A stretch of DNA of 64,000 nt, taken from positions 1,184,041 through 1,248,040 of the forward strand of contig NZ_CP117180.1 in the NCBI RefSeq assembly GCF_033971325.1, read 5' to 3'. The DNA comes from Hydrogenobacter sp. T-2 (GTDB lineage: Bacteria; Aquificota; Aquificia; Aquificales; Aquificaceae). A model generated the notes under the pieces. The model saw only the letters and a program-made list of their open reading frames with translations, searched no databases and was not told the DNA's origin. The stretch's first letter is position 1, and each line of letters opens with the position of its first letter. The position numbers and the translations under genes were made by a program. Positions 8,487-16,592 of this stretch are shown piece after piece.

Positions 8487-9689
8487 ATGCCAAAAAGAGT
8501 AATACTTGCCTATTCTGGTGGGCTTGACACTTCCGTAATAGTAAGATGGCTAACCGATAGAGGTTATGAGGTTATAACCTACACTGCGGATGTAGGGCAG
8601 GGTGAAGAGCTTTCTGAAATATCTCAGAAGGCAAGGGCATCTGGTGCGGTAGAGGCTATAGTAGAAGACCTAAAGGAGGAGTTTGCAAGAGAGTATTGTC
8701 TGCCAACCCTTAGGGCTTTGGCTCTTTATGAAGGCAAATACCCTCTAACCGCAAGCCTTTCAAGACCCCTCATAGCCAAAAAGTTGGTAGAATACGCAGA
8801 AAGGCTGGGTGCTGACTATGTGGCACATGGTTCTACTGGGAAGGGCAATGACCAAGTGAGGTTTGAGCTATCCGTTTGGGCTTTAAACCCAGACCTTGAG
8901 GTGCTTGCACCTGTGAGAGAGTGGGAGTTTCGCTCAAGAGAGGAAGAGGTTGAATATGCTCTCAAATACAACATACCTGTAAAGGCTACAAAGGACAAAC
9001 CTTATTCCATAGATAAAAACCTCTGGGGCATATCCATAGAATGCGGTCCGTTGGAGGACCCTTGGACTGAGCCACCAGAGGATGCCTTTGAGTGGACCCT
9101 TTCACCTCAAAAGGCATCAGATGAGCCAGAGTATGTGGAAATAGGCTTTGAAAAAGGAGTGCCTACCGCCATAAACGGGGAGAGGTTTGAAAAGCTAAGC
9201 GAACTTATCCTTAGACTAAACGCCATAGCAGGAAGGCATGGAGTTGGTCGCATAGACATGGTAGAGAACAGGCTTGTGGGAATAAAAAGCAGAGAGGTTT
9301 ACGAAGCTCCGGGGGCAACGGTACTTTATGAAGCCTACAGGGACTTGCTCTCTTTGGTGCTTGACAGGTTTACTTTCCACTATTTCCTAACCCATATCCC
9401 ACACGAGTATGCAAAGGTGGTATATGAAGGTCTATGGTTTTCACCTCTTAGGGATGCAATGGACGCTTTTAATTCCACCCTTGCGGAGTATGTAAATGGC
9501 AAGGTTATGCTTAAGCTATACAAAGGACATGTGCAAGCAGTAGGCAGGAGCTCACCCAACAGTCTATATGTGGAGGATTTGGCAACGTATTCTGAAAAGG
9601 ATGCCTTTGACCACAAGGCAGGTGCCAACTTTACAAAGGTGTTTGGTCTACCATTAAAGGTTTTAGGAAGGGTAAAGAGGGGCATATGA
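8487..9689 (+). CDS. argG: Argininosuccinate synthase
   Basis: 400 residues, normal length for the enzyme that joins citrulline and aspartate using ATP in arginine synthesis. The N-terminal ILAYSGGLDTSVIVRWL holds the SGGLDTS P-loop of N-type ATP pyrophosphatases; GSTGKGNDQVRFE and SIDKNLWGISIECGPLEDPW are family motifs for citrulline and aspartate binding. It has no Shine-Dalgarno sequence and seems leaderless. The stop overlaps the ATG of a short truncated gene (ATGA), showing that a further gene once followed in the same operon. Confidence 0.97.
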   Translation: MPKRVILAYSGGLDTSVIVRWLTDRGYEVITYTADVGQGEELSEISQKARASGAVEAIVEDLKEEFAREYCLPTLRALALYEGKYPLTASLSRPLIAKKLVEYAERLGADYVAHGSTGKGNDQVRFELSVWALNPDLEVLAPVREWEFRSREEEVEYALKYNIPVKATKDKPYSIDKNLWGISIECGPLEDPWTEPPEDAFEWTLSPQKASDEPEYVEIGFEKGVPTAINGERFEKLSELILRLNAIAGRHGVGRIDMVENRLVGIKSREVYEAPGATVLYEAYRDLLSLVLDRFTFHYFLTHIPHEYAKVVYEGLWFSPLRDAMDAFNSTLAEYVNGKVMLKLYKGHVQAVGRSSPNSLYVEDLATYSEKDAFDHKAGANFTKVFGLPLKVLGRVKRGI

Positions 9690-9868
9690 AATTTTCCGCT
9701 CCAAAACTCGTGCGTGCCTACCTTTTCCTTTATTACCAACCTACCGATGTAAGACAGCTTGCTTTTGATATAGAAGCGGTATTAAACAAAGAGCTACTAG
9801 GGAGATACACTCCTGCCTTTTATACTTTCTTAATGTGTCTCAAAGCGTGTATGGCAAGCGTAATATAA
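9686..9868 (+). pseudogene. Truncated N-terminal gene fragment after argG
   Basis: A 60-codon frame starts in an ATGA overlap with argG. About 49 codons (MKFSAPKLVRAYLF to TPAFYTFL) look like ordinary coding sequence with the codon use of the neighbours; after that the reading becomes cysteine/serine-rich and stops. The point of change, around 9830, is where the AT-rich toxin-antitoxin segment begins. I read this as the front of a former operon gene cut by that insertion. The family is not recognised and the rest of the gene is not found downstream. Confidence 0.45.
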
Positions 9869-9894
9869 TCAACCCTTTACAGATATATGATAAG

Positions 9895-10062
9895 ATGCCT
9901 GATAGAGATATCTACGAAGCAGGTGTTCAGATAGTATGTGACCTAAATGATAGATATGCTTTCAATAACATAGAAGATTACACAACAAATGAAAGCTCTC
10001 TCCAGAAGGCTCTTGACCTTGCCTTTTCAAGCATTGAGAAAGAAATTACAAGAATAAGATAG
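9895..10062 (+). CDS. Small protein at the head of a toxin-antitoxin operon
   Basis: 55 residues, MPDRDIYEAGVQIVCDL..., acidic and helical-looking, family not recognised. The ATG at 9895 is preferred over a GTG at 9835, because a TATAAT at 9864-9869 would place the transcript start after that GTG. It lies 10 nt before the antitoxin-like gene on the same strand and shares its AT-rich composition, so it may be a second antitoxin or an accessory member of the module. Whether it is expressed is uncertain. Confidence 0.45.
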   Translation: MPDRDIYEAGVQIVCDLNDRYAFNNIEDYTTNESSLQKALDLAFSSIEKEITRIR

Positions 10063-10072
10063 GAGGATTGAA

Positions 10073-10303
10073 ATGGTATATACGCAGGAATACGAGCTGG
10101 GTATTTATGAAAAATTAAACCCTCAACCACGATATACAATAACAAAACTATCTACCACCGTTTTCTCAGAAAGTTATCAAAACTTAATAGATGCTAAGAA
10201 ATTAATAATTAAAAGGCTTAAAGGCATATATAAAGACACGCCTCTATCTGTTGATGATTTTCTAAAGGAAAAACATGAAAGAGTGGAAAAAGGTTTGGAT
10301 TAA
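10073..10303 (+). CDS. Probable antitoxin of PIN-domain (VapBC-type) module
   Basis: 76 residues, with a good ribosome site (AGGAGG) 7 nt before the ATG. The C-terminal LSVDDFLKEKHERVEKGL has the short amphipathic character typical of antitoxin tails that wrap a PIN toxin. Its stop overlaps the toxin ATG (TAATG), the classic arrangement for stoichiometric translation. No DNA-binding fold is obvious by eye, so the assignment rests mainly on context. Confidence 0.6.
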   Translation: MVYTQEYELGIYEKLNPQPRYTITKLSTTVFSESYQNLIDAKKLIIKRLKGIYKDTPLSVDDFLKEKHERVEKGLD

Positions 10304-10695
10304 TGCGGTATATACTTGACGCTTCTGCTATTATAGCCTATTTCAGAGACGAAAGTGGTGCAGACATAGTCTATTATTATCTAAACAAAGAGAGTTATGT
10401 TCATAGAATTAACCTGTGTGAGGTTGCATATTTTCTGCTTCGCAATGGAATTGATAAGGAAGAAGTTAAACAGAAAATACAAGAATTAGAAACCTCGCTA
10501 AGTGGAGTTTATGAGGATTTTGATGAAGAAATATGCTTGCTTGCCAGCAAGATTAAATATAATTGCAAAGTTTCAATTGCAGATGCGATACTTACTGCAA
10601 TCGCCAAGAGATATGGTTATAAGATAGTGACCGCAGACAGAAGAGATTTCCAGAGAATAAGCGAGAGTGGATTCTATAGCAATTTTATAAGGTAA
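10303..10695 (+). CDS. vapC: PIN-domain ribonuclease toxin (VapC-like)
   Basis: 130 residues. The PIN fold acidic residues are visible: Asp in MRYILDASAIIAYF, Glu in INLCEVAYF, Asp in ISIADAILTAIA-like VSIADAIL, and Asp in KIVTADRRDF. VapC toxins cleave tRNA or rRNA when freed from antitoxin. The three genes 9895-10695 are distinctly richer in A+T than argG and aroD on either side, which suggests acquisition as a block. The aroD promoter begins right at the end of this gene. Confidence 0.85.
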   Translation: MRYILDASAIIAYFRDESGADIVYYYLNKESYVHRINLCEVAYFLLRNGIDKEEVKQKIQELETSLSGVYEDFDEEICLLASKIKYNCKVSIADAILTAIAKRYGYKIVTADRRDFQRISESGFYSNFIR

Positions 10696-10704
10696 AATAT
10701 ACCT

Positions 10705-11361
10705 ATGCTCATAGCAGTCCCCCTCTCAGACAGAGACTTTGAGGAAAATCTAAGCCTTTGCAAAGAAAAGGGTGCGGACATAATAGAGCTTAGGGTGGAC
10801 CTCTTTGAAAATAAGGACACTCAGTTCGTTCTTGAATGTGTAAAAAGGGTTCAAAAAGAGGGTCTAAAGACTATTCTTACAGTGAGAAGCCAAAGGGAAG
10901 GTGGTTCACAGGTTGAAAATAGGTTGGAAATTTTCAGAAGGGTCGCCCCATACAGCGATTACACAGACATAGAGCTTTCCTCTCAAGATATCATCTCTCA
11001 GGTAAGGGACATAGTAAAGACCGCCAGGAAAAAACTCATAATCTCTTACCATAACTTTGAGCTTACGCCTGCCAATTGGATACTAAGGGAAGTATTCAGA
11101 GAAGCAAGAAGGTGGGATGCGGATATCGTAAAGATTTCTGTAAAAGCAAACTCCTACCAAGATACCGCAAGGCTTTTGTGTCTTGGTAAAGAGGAAGAAG
11201 GAGAAAAAATCCTAATTGCTATGGGTGAATACGGAAAGGTTTCAAGGGCTACGGGCTTTGTCTTTGGGTCTGTGATAAGCTATGCTTTTATAGGTTCTGC
11301 GGTAGCACCCGGGCAGTTGAACCTTGAGGAGATGGTGAAGATAAGAAATCTTTTCTTCTGA
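10705..11361 (+). CDS. aroD: 3-dehydroquinate dehydratase, type I
   Basis: 218 residues. The type I (Schiff-base) enzyme dehydrates 3-dehydroquinate in the shikimate pathway. The active-site pattern is present: ELRVDLFE near residue 30, the catalytic His in ISYHNFELTP (about residue 114) and the Lys in IVKISVKANSY (about residue 143), then a closing GSAVAPGQL. TAAAAT at 10693-10698 ends 6 nt before the ATG, so the message is probably leaderless, with the promoter inside the end of the toxin gene. Confidence 0.94.
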   Translation: MLIAVPLSDRDFEENLSLCKEKGADIIELRVDLFENKDTQFVLECVKRVQKEGLKTILTVRSQREGGSQVENRLEIFRRVAPYSDYTDIELSSQDIISQVRDIVKTARKKLIISYHNFELTPANWILREVFREARRWDADIVKISVKANSYQDTARLLCLGKEEEGEKILIAMGEYGKVSRATGFVFGSVISYAFIGSAVAPGQLNLEEMVKIRNLFF

Positions 11362-11391
11362 TGCAAAAGAGCTTCTGCTTATAAAATCATC

Positions 11392-11420
11392 TTGCAAATT
11401 TTTCGCAGAAGTATTATAAT
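11392..11420 (+). promoter_or_regulatory. Promoter of the cytochrome c peroxidase gene
   Basis: TTGCAA at 11392-11397, a 17-bp spacer, and TATAAT at 11415-11420 make the best-matching sigma70-type promoter of the window. A leader of about 40 nt and a strong AAGGAGGTG ribosome site (11455-11463) follow. A 7-bp inverted repeat, CTTCTGC at 11372-11378 and GCAGAAG at 11405-11411, brackets the -35 and could be a regulator site. Confidence 0.65.
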
Positions 11421-11468
11421 TTAGATCATATATGGCTGTATAAAAAAACTTTATAAGGAGGTGAAGGC

Positions 11469-12584
11469 ATGAAGAAAGTGTTGTTAAGTGCGGTATTGGT
11501 TGGAGCGGTAGTTGCGGGTGCTGGTGTTTATGCCCAAAGCAAAGGAAAGGCTCAAGCTCCTCAGCCGAAGGATGAAGATGCACAGCTTCTTGAGCAGGCA
11601 AGACAGTTTTTCCAACCTCTACCCCAAGTGATGGACAACCCAGAAAACCCAATAACCAAAGAAAAGGTAGAACTTGGTAAGATGCTCTACTATGATCCAA
11701 GGCTTTCAAAGAGTGGTTTGATAAGCTGTAATACTTGCCATAACTTGGCAACCTACGGCGTGGATAATCTTCCCACTTCCATAGGGCACGGTTGGGCTAT
11801 CGGTCCAAGAAACGCACCTACCGTATACAACGCAGCATTGCATACCGCTCAATTTTGGGATGGAAGGGCAAAGGATGTGGAAGAGCAAGCTCTCGGTCCG
11901 ATACTTAATCCTATAGAGATGGCTATGCCTTCTGAAAAGGAAGTGATTGAAAGGCTAAGGTCTATTCCAGAATATGTGGAAATGTTCAAAAAGGCTTTCC
12001 CTAACGACAAGGAACCTCTTAGGTATGAAAACATAGGTAAGGCTATAGGAGCTTTTGAAAGAACCCTAACGACACCCTCAAGGTTTGATGAGTTCCTCAA
12101 GGGCAATACAAAGGCTCTAACTGCAGAAGAAAAGAAGGGTCTAAAACTTTTCGTTGAAGTTGGCTGTGTAGCATGCCACTCTGGACCTGCCTTAGGAGGA
12201 AACGCATTCTTTAAGTTCGGTCAGTTTGTAGACTATTGGAAGGCAACCGCACCATACGTAACTCTTGATAAACCCACCATACCCGTTGACCTTGGAAGGT
12301 TTGGTGTTACTAAGAAGGAAGAAGACATGTTTGTATTCAAATCTCCTTCTCTTAGAAACATAGAAAAAACCTATCCATACTTCCATGATGGAAGTGTTTG
12401 GAGTCTTGAGGATGCAGTCAAGATAATGGCGGAAACACAACTTGGAAGGAAGCTAACAGAGGAGGAAACGCGTTATATAGTAGCCTTCCTCAAGTCACTT
12501 ACCGGTCAGATACCAAAACACGCCCTTGAAGTGCCTGTCCTTCCTGCATCAACGGACAAAACACCAAGACCTCAAGCAAAGTAA
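11469..12584 (+). CDS. Dihaem cytochrome c peroxidase (MauG/CcpA family), exported
   Basis: 371 residues. A signal peptide (MKKVLLSAVLVGAVVAGAGVYA) leads to the periplasm. Two CXXCH haem sites are visible, SCNTCH near residue 88 and GCVACH near residue 234, with the family stretch RNAPTVYNAALHTAQFWDGR between them. Such enzymes reduce hydrogen peroxide with electrons from cytochrome c; MauG-like oxidation roles are possible. It has a normal promoter and leader, unlike many neighbours, consistent with a regulated, highly expressed gene. A short GC hairpin follows the stop. Confidence 0.93.
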   Translation: MKKVLLSAVLVGAVVAGAGVYAQSKGKAQAPQPKDEDAQLLEQARQFFQPLPQVMDNPENPITKEKVELGKMLYYDPRLSKSGLISCNTCHNLATYGVDNLPTSIGHGWAIGPRNAPTVYNAALHTAQFWDGRAKDVEEQALGPILNPIEMAMPSEKEVIERLRSIPEYVEMFKKAFPNDKEPLRYENIGKAIGAFERTLTTPSRFDEFLKGNTKALTAEEKKGLKLFVEVGCVACHSGPALGGNAFFKFGQFVDYWKATAPYVTLDKPTIPVDLGRFGVTKKEEDMFVFKSPSLRNIEKTYPYFHDGSVWSLEDAVKIMAETQLGRKLTEEETRYIVAFLKSLTGQIPKHALEVPVLPASTDKTPRPQAK

Positions 12585-12595
12585 AGAAGGCTCAG

Positions 12596-12613
12596 GGGGT
12601 CCGAATGGACCCC
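12596..12613 (+). terminator. Hairpin after the peroxidase gene
   Basis: GGGGTCC, loop GAAT, GGACCCC: a perfect 7-bp stem 11 nt after the peroxidase stop, followed by TTCAGTTTATAAT. The T-run is weak, so efficiency is uncertain. The next gene's -10 follows at once. Confidence 0.6.
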
Positions 12614-12633
12614 TTCAGTTTATAATAAAAGCC

Positions 12634-13080
12634 ATGATGATTGTTGTGTTTCTAATACTCTTCGTAGTTGCGGTATCTCACCCTCAGACCTTAGACAGGC
12701 AGTTTTTTGAGTTTGAAAGCCTCTTACAGAAGCATGCCCTAAGATACAAGAAACAAATGCGTGCAGATGAAGTAATCTATGCTCACAGAAATCTCACCTT
12801 ACGCATAGAAAAAACTGGCGCAAGGGTCTCTGGCTTAAGTGCGTGGATAGTTCCAAGAAGGGATTACAGAGAAAATAAGCAGACAATTGACTTTCTGTCC
12901 TCCGGGGTAAGAGTGTTTTGCAAGGCAAAGGACAATGAAGTAAACAGGTTTGTAGAGACCCTTTCTTACTCTATAACCCATACAAAAAGCACCTCCGTAA
13001 ACGTGGGAACATGCAAGGGTGAACTCCGCCATGTGATAGAGATGATGAGCTGGGAGCTTCTTTTAAGGTTAGATAGATGA
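12634..13080 (+). CDS. Small exported protein of unknown function
   Basis: 148 residues from the ATG at 12634. TATAAT at 12621-12626 ends 7 nt before it, so a longer frame starting inside the peroxidase gene is unlikely to be real. The N-terminus MMIVVFLILFVVAVSHPQT is a signal peptide or membrane anchor; the mature part is basic, with two cysteines (VFCKAK, GTCKG) that could pair outside the cytoplasm. The family is not recognised. Its stop overlaps the next gene's ATG (ATGA), so the two are co-translated; the partner is a cytoplasmic aminotransferase, which gives no clear clue. Confidence 0.65.
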   Translation: MMIVVFLILFVVAVSHPQTLDRQFFEFESLLQKHALRYKKQMRADEVIYAHRNLTLRIEKTGARVSGLSAWIVPRRDYRENKQTIDFLSSGVRVFCKAKDNEVNRFVETLSYSITHTKSTSVNVGTCKGELRHVIEMMSWELLLRLDR

Positions 13081-13811
13081 TTACACGAACCACTCTGTTT
13101 GGTGAAGGTCTTTTTGAGACCCTTAGGTGGAGACCCTCTGAAGAGAAGCTAAAACTTCATTACGAAAGGTTAAAAAGCTCTGCGGAGTTTTTTGAGATTC
13201 CTTGCCCTACATACGAAGAGTTTTTAAAAGACCTTGAGGAGGTTTCAAGAGGAGAAAGAGAGCTTTATATAAAGTATGTGCTTATTTCAAAGGGTGGGGA
13301 GTATCTTACAGATAAGCCTCAGTCCTATGGAAAATTGTTGTTGGCTAAGCCACTAAAACCTACGCCCAAAAGGGTGAAACTCTGCTTTTCCTCATACAAG
13401 AGACACTCCACTGACCCAATATGCAGGCACAAGACCACTTCTTATCTTTTTAACCTTTTGGTCAAAAAGGACGCATTAAAAAGAGGCTTTTGGGACGGAA
13501 TAATAGTCAATGAAAAAGAGCATATCTGTGAAACCTCTACAGCAAACTTGCTTTTTTTGAAAGGTTCAAAGCTATACACTCCTGTCAAGGAAGATGGGCT
13601 TTTGTGGGGGACTACCCTTGAGTTTTTAAGCAGGCGTTTAGAGATAAAGGAAGACTACATAAAAGTTTCTAAGCTTGAAGGTTTTGACAGCGTATTTGTG
13701 TTAAACTCTCTCTTACTCTGTGCGGTAGTGGAAGATGTGGATGGGAAAAAATTGAGGAGGGACAATGCCACCCTTGAAGAGATTAACCGTATCCTAAGAG
13801 TTTCCCTATAG
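13077..13811 (+). CDS. pabC: Class IV aminotransferase, probable aminodeoxychorismate lyase
   Basis: 244 residues. The fold type IV PLP enzyme signature is seen in FGEGLFETLRW, the HKTTSYLFNLL segment holding the likely PLP lysine, and EKEHICETSTANLLFLK. The length fits 4-amino-4-deoxychorismate lyase of folate synthesis better than branched-chain aminotransferase (about 300), but D-amino acid or other class IV activities cannot be excluded. The ATG lies in an ATGA overlap with the upstream gene. The 3' end overlaps convergent ispD by 29 nt. Confidence 0.75.
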   Translation: MITRTTLFGEGLFETLRWRPSEEKLKLHYERLKSSAEFFEIPCPTYEEFLKDLEEVSRGERELYIKYVLISKGGEYLTDKPQSYGKLLLAKPLKPTPKRVKLCFSSYKRHSTDPICRHKTTSYLFNLLVKKDALKRGFWDGIIVNEKEHICETSTANLLFLKGSKLYTPVKEDGLLWGTTLEFLSRRLEIKEDYIKVSKLEGFDSVFVLNSLLLCAVVEDVDGKKLRRDNATLEEINRILRVSL

Positions 13812-14424
13812 CCTCTGCAAGTAGTATGTCCTCTGGGTATGTGATTTTTATATTGGTGGGCTCACCTTGAATTACACCCACCTTGTAGCCATACCTTTCA
13901 AGGAGTTGAGCATCATCAGTGGCACAAAAACCCTCATTTCTCGCTTTGAAATGACATTCAAGCAAGGTTCTTTTCCTAAAGGCTTGGGGGGTCTGAGAGA
14001 GCCACAGGTTTGTCCTGTCTACTGTTTCTACCACCATGCCATGGGCTACCCTCTTTATGGTGTCCCTCACGGGCAGTGCAGGAATTTTTCCCTCAAACTC
14101 TCCAAGGTCACAAACCCTTAAAAAAAGTTCAAGGCTTGCAAAGGGTCTTGCACAGTCATGCACTACTACAAGGTCTCCCTTGGCTTCAAGAAGTGCATTA
14201 AAGACAGAATCTTGCCTCTCCTTTCCACCAGGAACCTTAACCACTCCAGCGGGAATGCTATGGTTTATATCTTCAGGGGGCAAGACAAGAATGGTCTCAT
14301 CAAACTTACCAAGAAGCCTATCTAAAGAATGCATAAACAGAGGCTTTCCAAAGAGCTTTTCAAACTGCTTTTTCCTGCCAAAGCGTCTTCCCTCGCCTGC
14401 GGAGAGAAGAATAAGGCTTATCAT
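13783..14424 (-). CDS. ispD: 2-C-methyl-D-erythritol 4-phosphate cytidylyltransferase
   Basis: 213 residues. It transfers CMP to methylerythritol phosphate in the non-mevalonate isoprenoid pathway. The N-terminal ILLSAGEGRRFGRKKQFEKL is the CTP-binding loop; VVHDCARPF and RDTIKRV are family motifs in the expected order. Its ATG overlaps the stop of the upstream 125-residue gene by 4 nt, and its end overlaps the convergent aminotransferase gene. Confidence 0.93.
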   Translation of the reverse strand: MISLILLSAGEGRRFGRKKQFEKLFGKPLFMHSLDRLLGKFDETILVLPPEDINHSIPAGVVKVPGGKERQDSVFNALLEAKGDLVVVHDCARPFASLELFLRVCDLGEFEGKIPALPVRDTIKRVAHGMVVETVDRTNLWLSQTPQAFRKRTLLECHFKARNEGFCATDDAQLLERYGYKVGVIQGEPTNIKITYPEDILLAEAIGKLLGYG

Positions 14425-14798
14425 TCTTCCTTGAGCCTTTCTATCCTATCCACTATATCATCTTTTAGTTCTTCTATGATGGGGTTTTCAGAGGAGAAAA
14501 AGTATTCTCCATCCCTGTCAAGCACCATGGCAAGGAGATAATAGCCCTTGACCTCGTTTTCAAGAGCCTCTCTTGTGGTTCTATCAAGAAATTTCTTTAT
14601 GCTTTCTGGGTCTCTTAGGTTAACTTTTATGTCTACTATTTCAAACTCTTCCACATCTATCTGATTGGCAGGCAGGCTCTCCCTTTGCACATACACAGGA
14701 GAGTATATGCAATATATAGTATGCTCACCTAAGCCCTTTTCCTTTATATTCTCAAAGAGCTTTTCCACGTAATTCCTTACTTGATGTCTTACACTCAT
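14421..14798 (-). CDS. Conserved-looking protein of unknown function
   Basis: 125 residues, MSVRHQVRNYVEKLFENIKEKGLGEHTIYCIYSP..., soluble, acidic, ending in a charged helix. No recognised domain. TAAAAT ends 6 nt before the ATG, predicting a leaderless message, and the stop overlaps ispD, so it heads an operon with it. No enzymatic motif can be seen. Confidence 0.7.
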   Translation of the reverse strand: MSVRHQVRNYVEKLFENIKEKGLGEHTIYCIYSPVYVQRESLPANQIDVEEFEIVDIKVNLRDPESIKKFLDRTTREALENEVKGYYLLAMVLDRDGEYFFSSENPIIEELKDDIVDRIERLKEE

Positions 14799-14821
14799 AG
14801 GAATATTTTAGCTTAAAAGGT

Positions 14822-15139
14822 CTAAAGGATGCCAGCTTCTTTTAGTGCCTCTTTTACCTTTCCAATTTTTTCCTCTCTTTCTTCAAGCTCCTTTGTCTTT
14901 CTGATAGCTGGAGCAAGTGCACTTCTCCTGTCCCATATGACAAAACCTATAAGGCTCATCATACCAGCAAACAAAACTCCAAAGCCCCAGAGCATAATGT
15001 TTATTACATCATCTATTCTCTTGTTTAAGTCATCTATCCTTTTGTTTGCATCATCTATCCTCTGCATTAAAGCCTTTTGATTTTCCTCAAGCCTTATAAT
15101 CCTGTCCCTATCTTCAAGAGTAAAAGGGACCTGCTTGGC
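14822..15139 (-). pseudogene. Beheaded coiled-coil/membrane protein, in frame after the aldehyde dehydrogenase stop
   Basis: The frame runs AKQVPFTLEDRDRIIRLEENQKAL, a heptad coiled coil (DDANKRIDDLNKRIDDV), a membrane helix (GVLFAGMMSLIGFVIWDRRS) and a charged tail. It is a clear paralogue of the complete gene at 49554-49997, but the signal peptide is missing: coding resumes at the codon right after the aldehyde dehydrogenase stop, in the same frame, at the residues that follow signal cleavage in the paralogue. The first ATG is at 15067 and would give 81 residues. It may be a remnant, or an internally started cytoplasmic-side protein. Confidence 0.65.
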
Positions 15140-16570
15140 TTAAGAAAGGTCAAAAATAACCATCTTTATCTCCGTGTAGTCTTCTATGGCAAAGCGTGGT
15201 CCTTCTCTACCTATGCCAGAGTATTTAACACCGCCGTATGGCATATGGTCTGCTCTAAAGTTAGGTCCTTCGTTTATAAGCACTCCGCCTGCTTGAACCT
15301 TCCTTATAAATTCCCAAGCTATGTCTATGTCTTTGGTAAATACTCCCACCTGAAGACCATACTCTGAATCGTTAACCATCTGTATGGCTTCCTCTACTTC
15401 CTTGTAGGGGTTGACCACCACCACTGGAGCAAAGGCTTCTTCCCTATAGAGTTTTGTGTTTGGAGGAACAAGAGAAACAATCGTCGGCAAAAGCACAGAA
15501 GAAACCCTATCTCCACAAGAAACACCACCAGTTATAAGTTTTGCACCTTCATGAAGAGCTTCATCTATCCACTCCTGAACTCTTTGAACCTCAGAAACCC
15601 CTATCATTGGTCCCACATCCGTATCCTCTTGCATGGGGTCTCCCATCTTGAGCCCCTTTACCGCCTTTTCAAGCTCCTCAAGGAATTGGTCAAAAAGCTC
15701 CTCGTGGACAAAGACCCTTTGCACAGATATGCAAACCTGACCTGCTATGGCGTAGCCTCCGAGAAGGGTTTTTTGCACTGCCTTTTTTAGGTCTCCATCC
15801 TTGTGAAGCACTATGGCGGAATTTGACCCAAGCTCAAGCACCACCTTTTTTATACCTGCCTGACGGGTTATTATCTCTCCTATCTTTCTGCTTCCTGTAA
15901 AGGAAACTACCCTCACATCAGGATGCATTGTCATAGCCTTTCCCACATCGCCGTATCCTGGGAGGATGCTAAGGGATTGTGGAGGAAGTCCAGCCTCAAG
16001 CATAACCTCACCGAGCATAAGAGGTGTAAGAGGTGTCCTCTCTGAGGGTTTAAGGATTACCGCATTTTCGCAGGCAAGGGCTGGTGCTACCTTATGCATG
16101 GAAAGGTTTAAGGGAAAGTTAAAGGGTGTTATGGCAGAGACTATACCCACAGGCTGACGAAGGTAAAAGCCTACTTTACCCTTTCCGTTGGGATGGGCGT
16201 CAATGGGAATGACCTCTCCTCCTATCCTTCTTGCCTCTTCCGCAGAGAAGATTAGGGTCTGTATGGCTCTTTGAACCTCCGTCCTTGCCTCTCTTATGGT
16301 TTTTCCCACCTCAAGCACAAGGGTTTTGGCAAATTCTTCCGCTCTCTTTCTGAGGATATGGCTTGCTTTCATAAGGATTTCATATCTTTCGTATGAGCTC
16401 AAGGAAGAAAGTTTTTTGTGTCCCTCCTTTGCCACCTCTATAGCCTTATAGACATCTTCCTCACTTGCCTTTGAAACCTCTGCCACAACTTCGCCAGTGT
16501 AAGGGTATACCACCGACAGTTTTTCTTCCTTTGAAACCCACTCTCCGCCAAGTAAAAGCTCCGTTCTCAT
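15140..16570 (-). CDS. NAD(P)-dependent aldehyde dehydrogenase
   Basis: 476 residues. ALDH superfamily landmarks: [20 protein letters not shown] (about residue 140), FTGSRKIGE (about 225), the glutamate in VVLELGSN (about 247), the catalytic cysteine in [10 protein letters not shown] (about 281) and [10 protein letters not shown] (about 380). The sequence type is close to lactaldehyde/ALDH11-like enzymes; substrate is uncertain. It is transcribed away from tyrS across a 22-bp gap that holds -10 hexamers for both. Its stop codon is followed in frame by a truncated coiled-coil gene. Confidence 0.9.
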   Translation of the reverse strand: MRTELLLGGEWVSKEEKLSVVYPYTGEVVAEVSKASEEDVYKAIEVAKEGHKKLSSLSSYERYEILMKASHILRKRAEEFAKTLVLEVGKTIREARTEVQRAIQTLIFSAEEARRIGGEVIPIDAHPNGKGKVGFYLRQPVGIVSAITPFNFPLNLSMHKVAPALACENAVILKPSERTPLTPLMLGEVMLEAGLPPQSLSILPGYGDVGKAMTMHPDVRVVSFTGSRKIGEIITRQAGIKKVVLELGSNSAIVLHKDGDLKKAVQKTLLGGYAIAGQVCISVQRVFVHEELFDQFLEELEKAVKGLKMGDPMQEDTDVGPMIGVSEVQRVQEWIDEALHEGAKLITGGVSCGDRVSSVLLPTIVSLVPPNTKLYREEAFAPVVVVNPYKEVEEAIQMVNDSEYGLQVGVFTKDIDIAWEFIRKVQAGGVLINEGPNFRADHMPYGGVKYSGIGREGPRFAIEDYTEIKMVIFDLS

Positions 16571-16592
16571 GGGTTATAATTTTAACTCCATC
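16571..16592. promoter_or_regulatory. Divergent promoter between aldehyde dehydrogenase and tyrS
   Basis: The 22-bp gap contains TATAATTTTA (16575-16584). Read forward, TATAAT (16575-16580) serves tyrS, 12 nt before its ATG. Read in reverse, TAAAAT (16584-16579) serves the dehydrogenase, 8 nt before its ATG. The hexamers overlap by two bases, and any -35 elements must lie inside the opposing gene. Confidence 0.6.
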
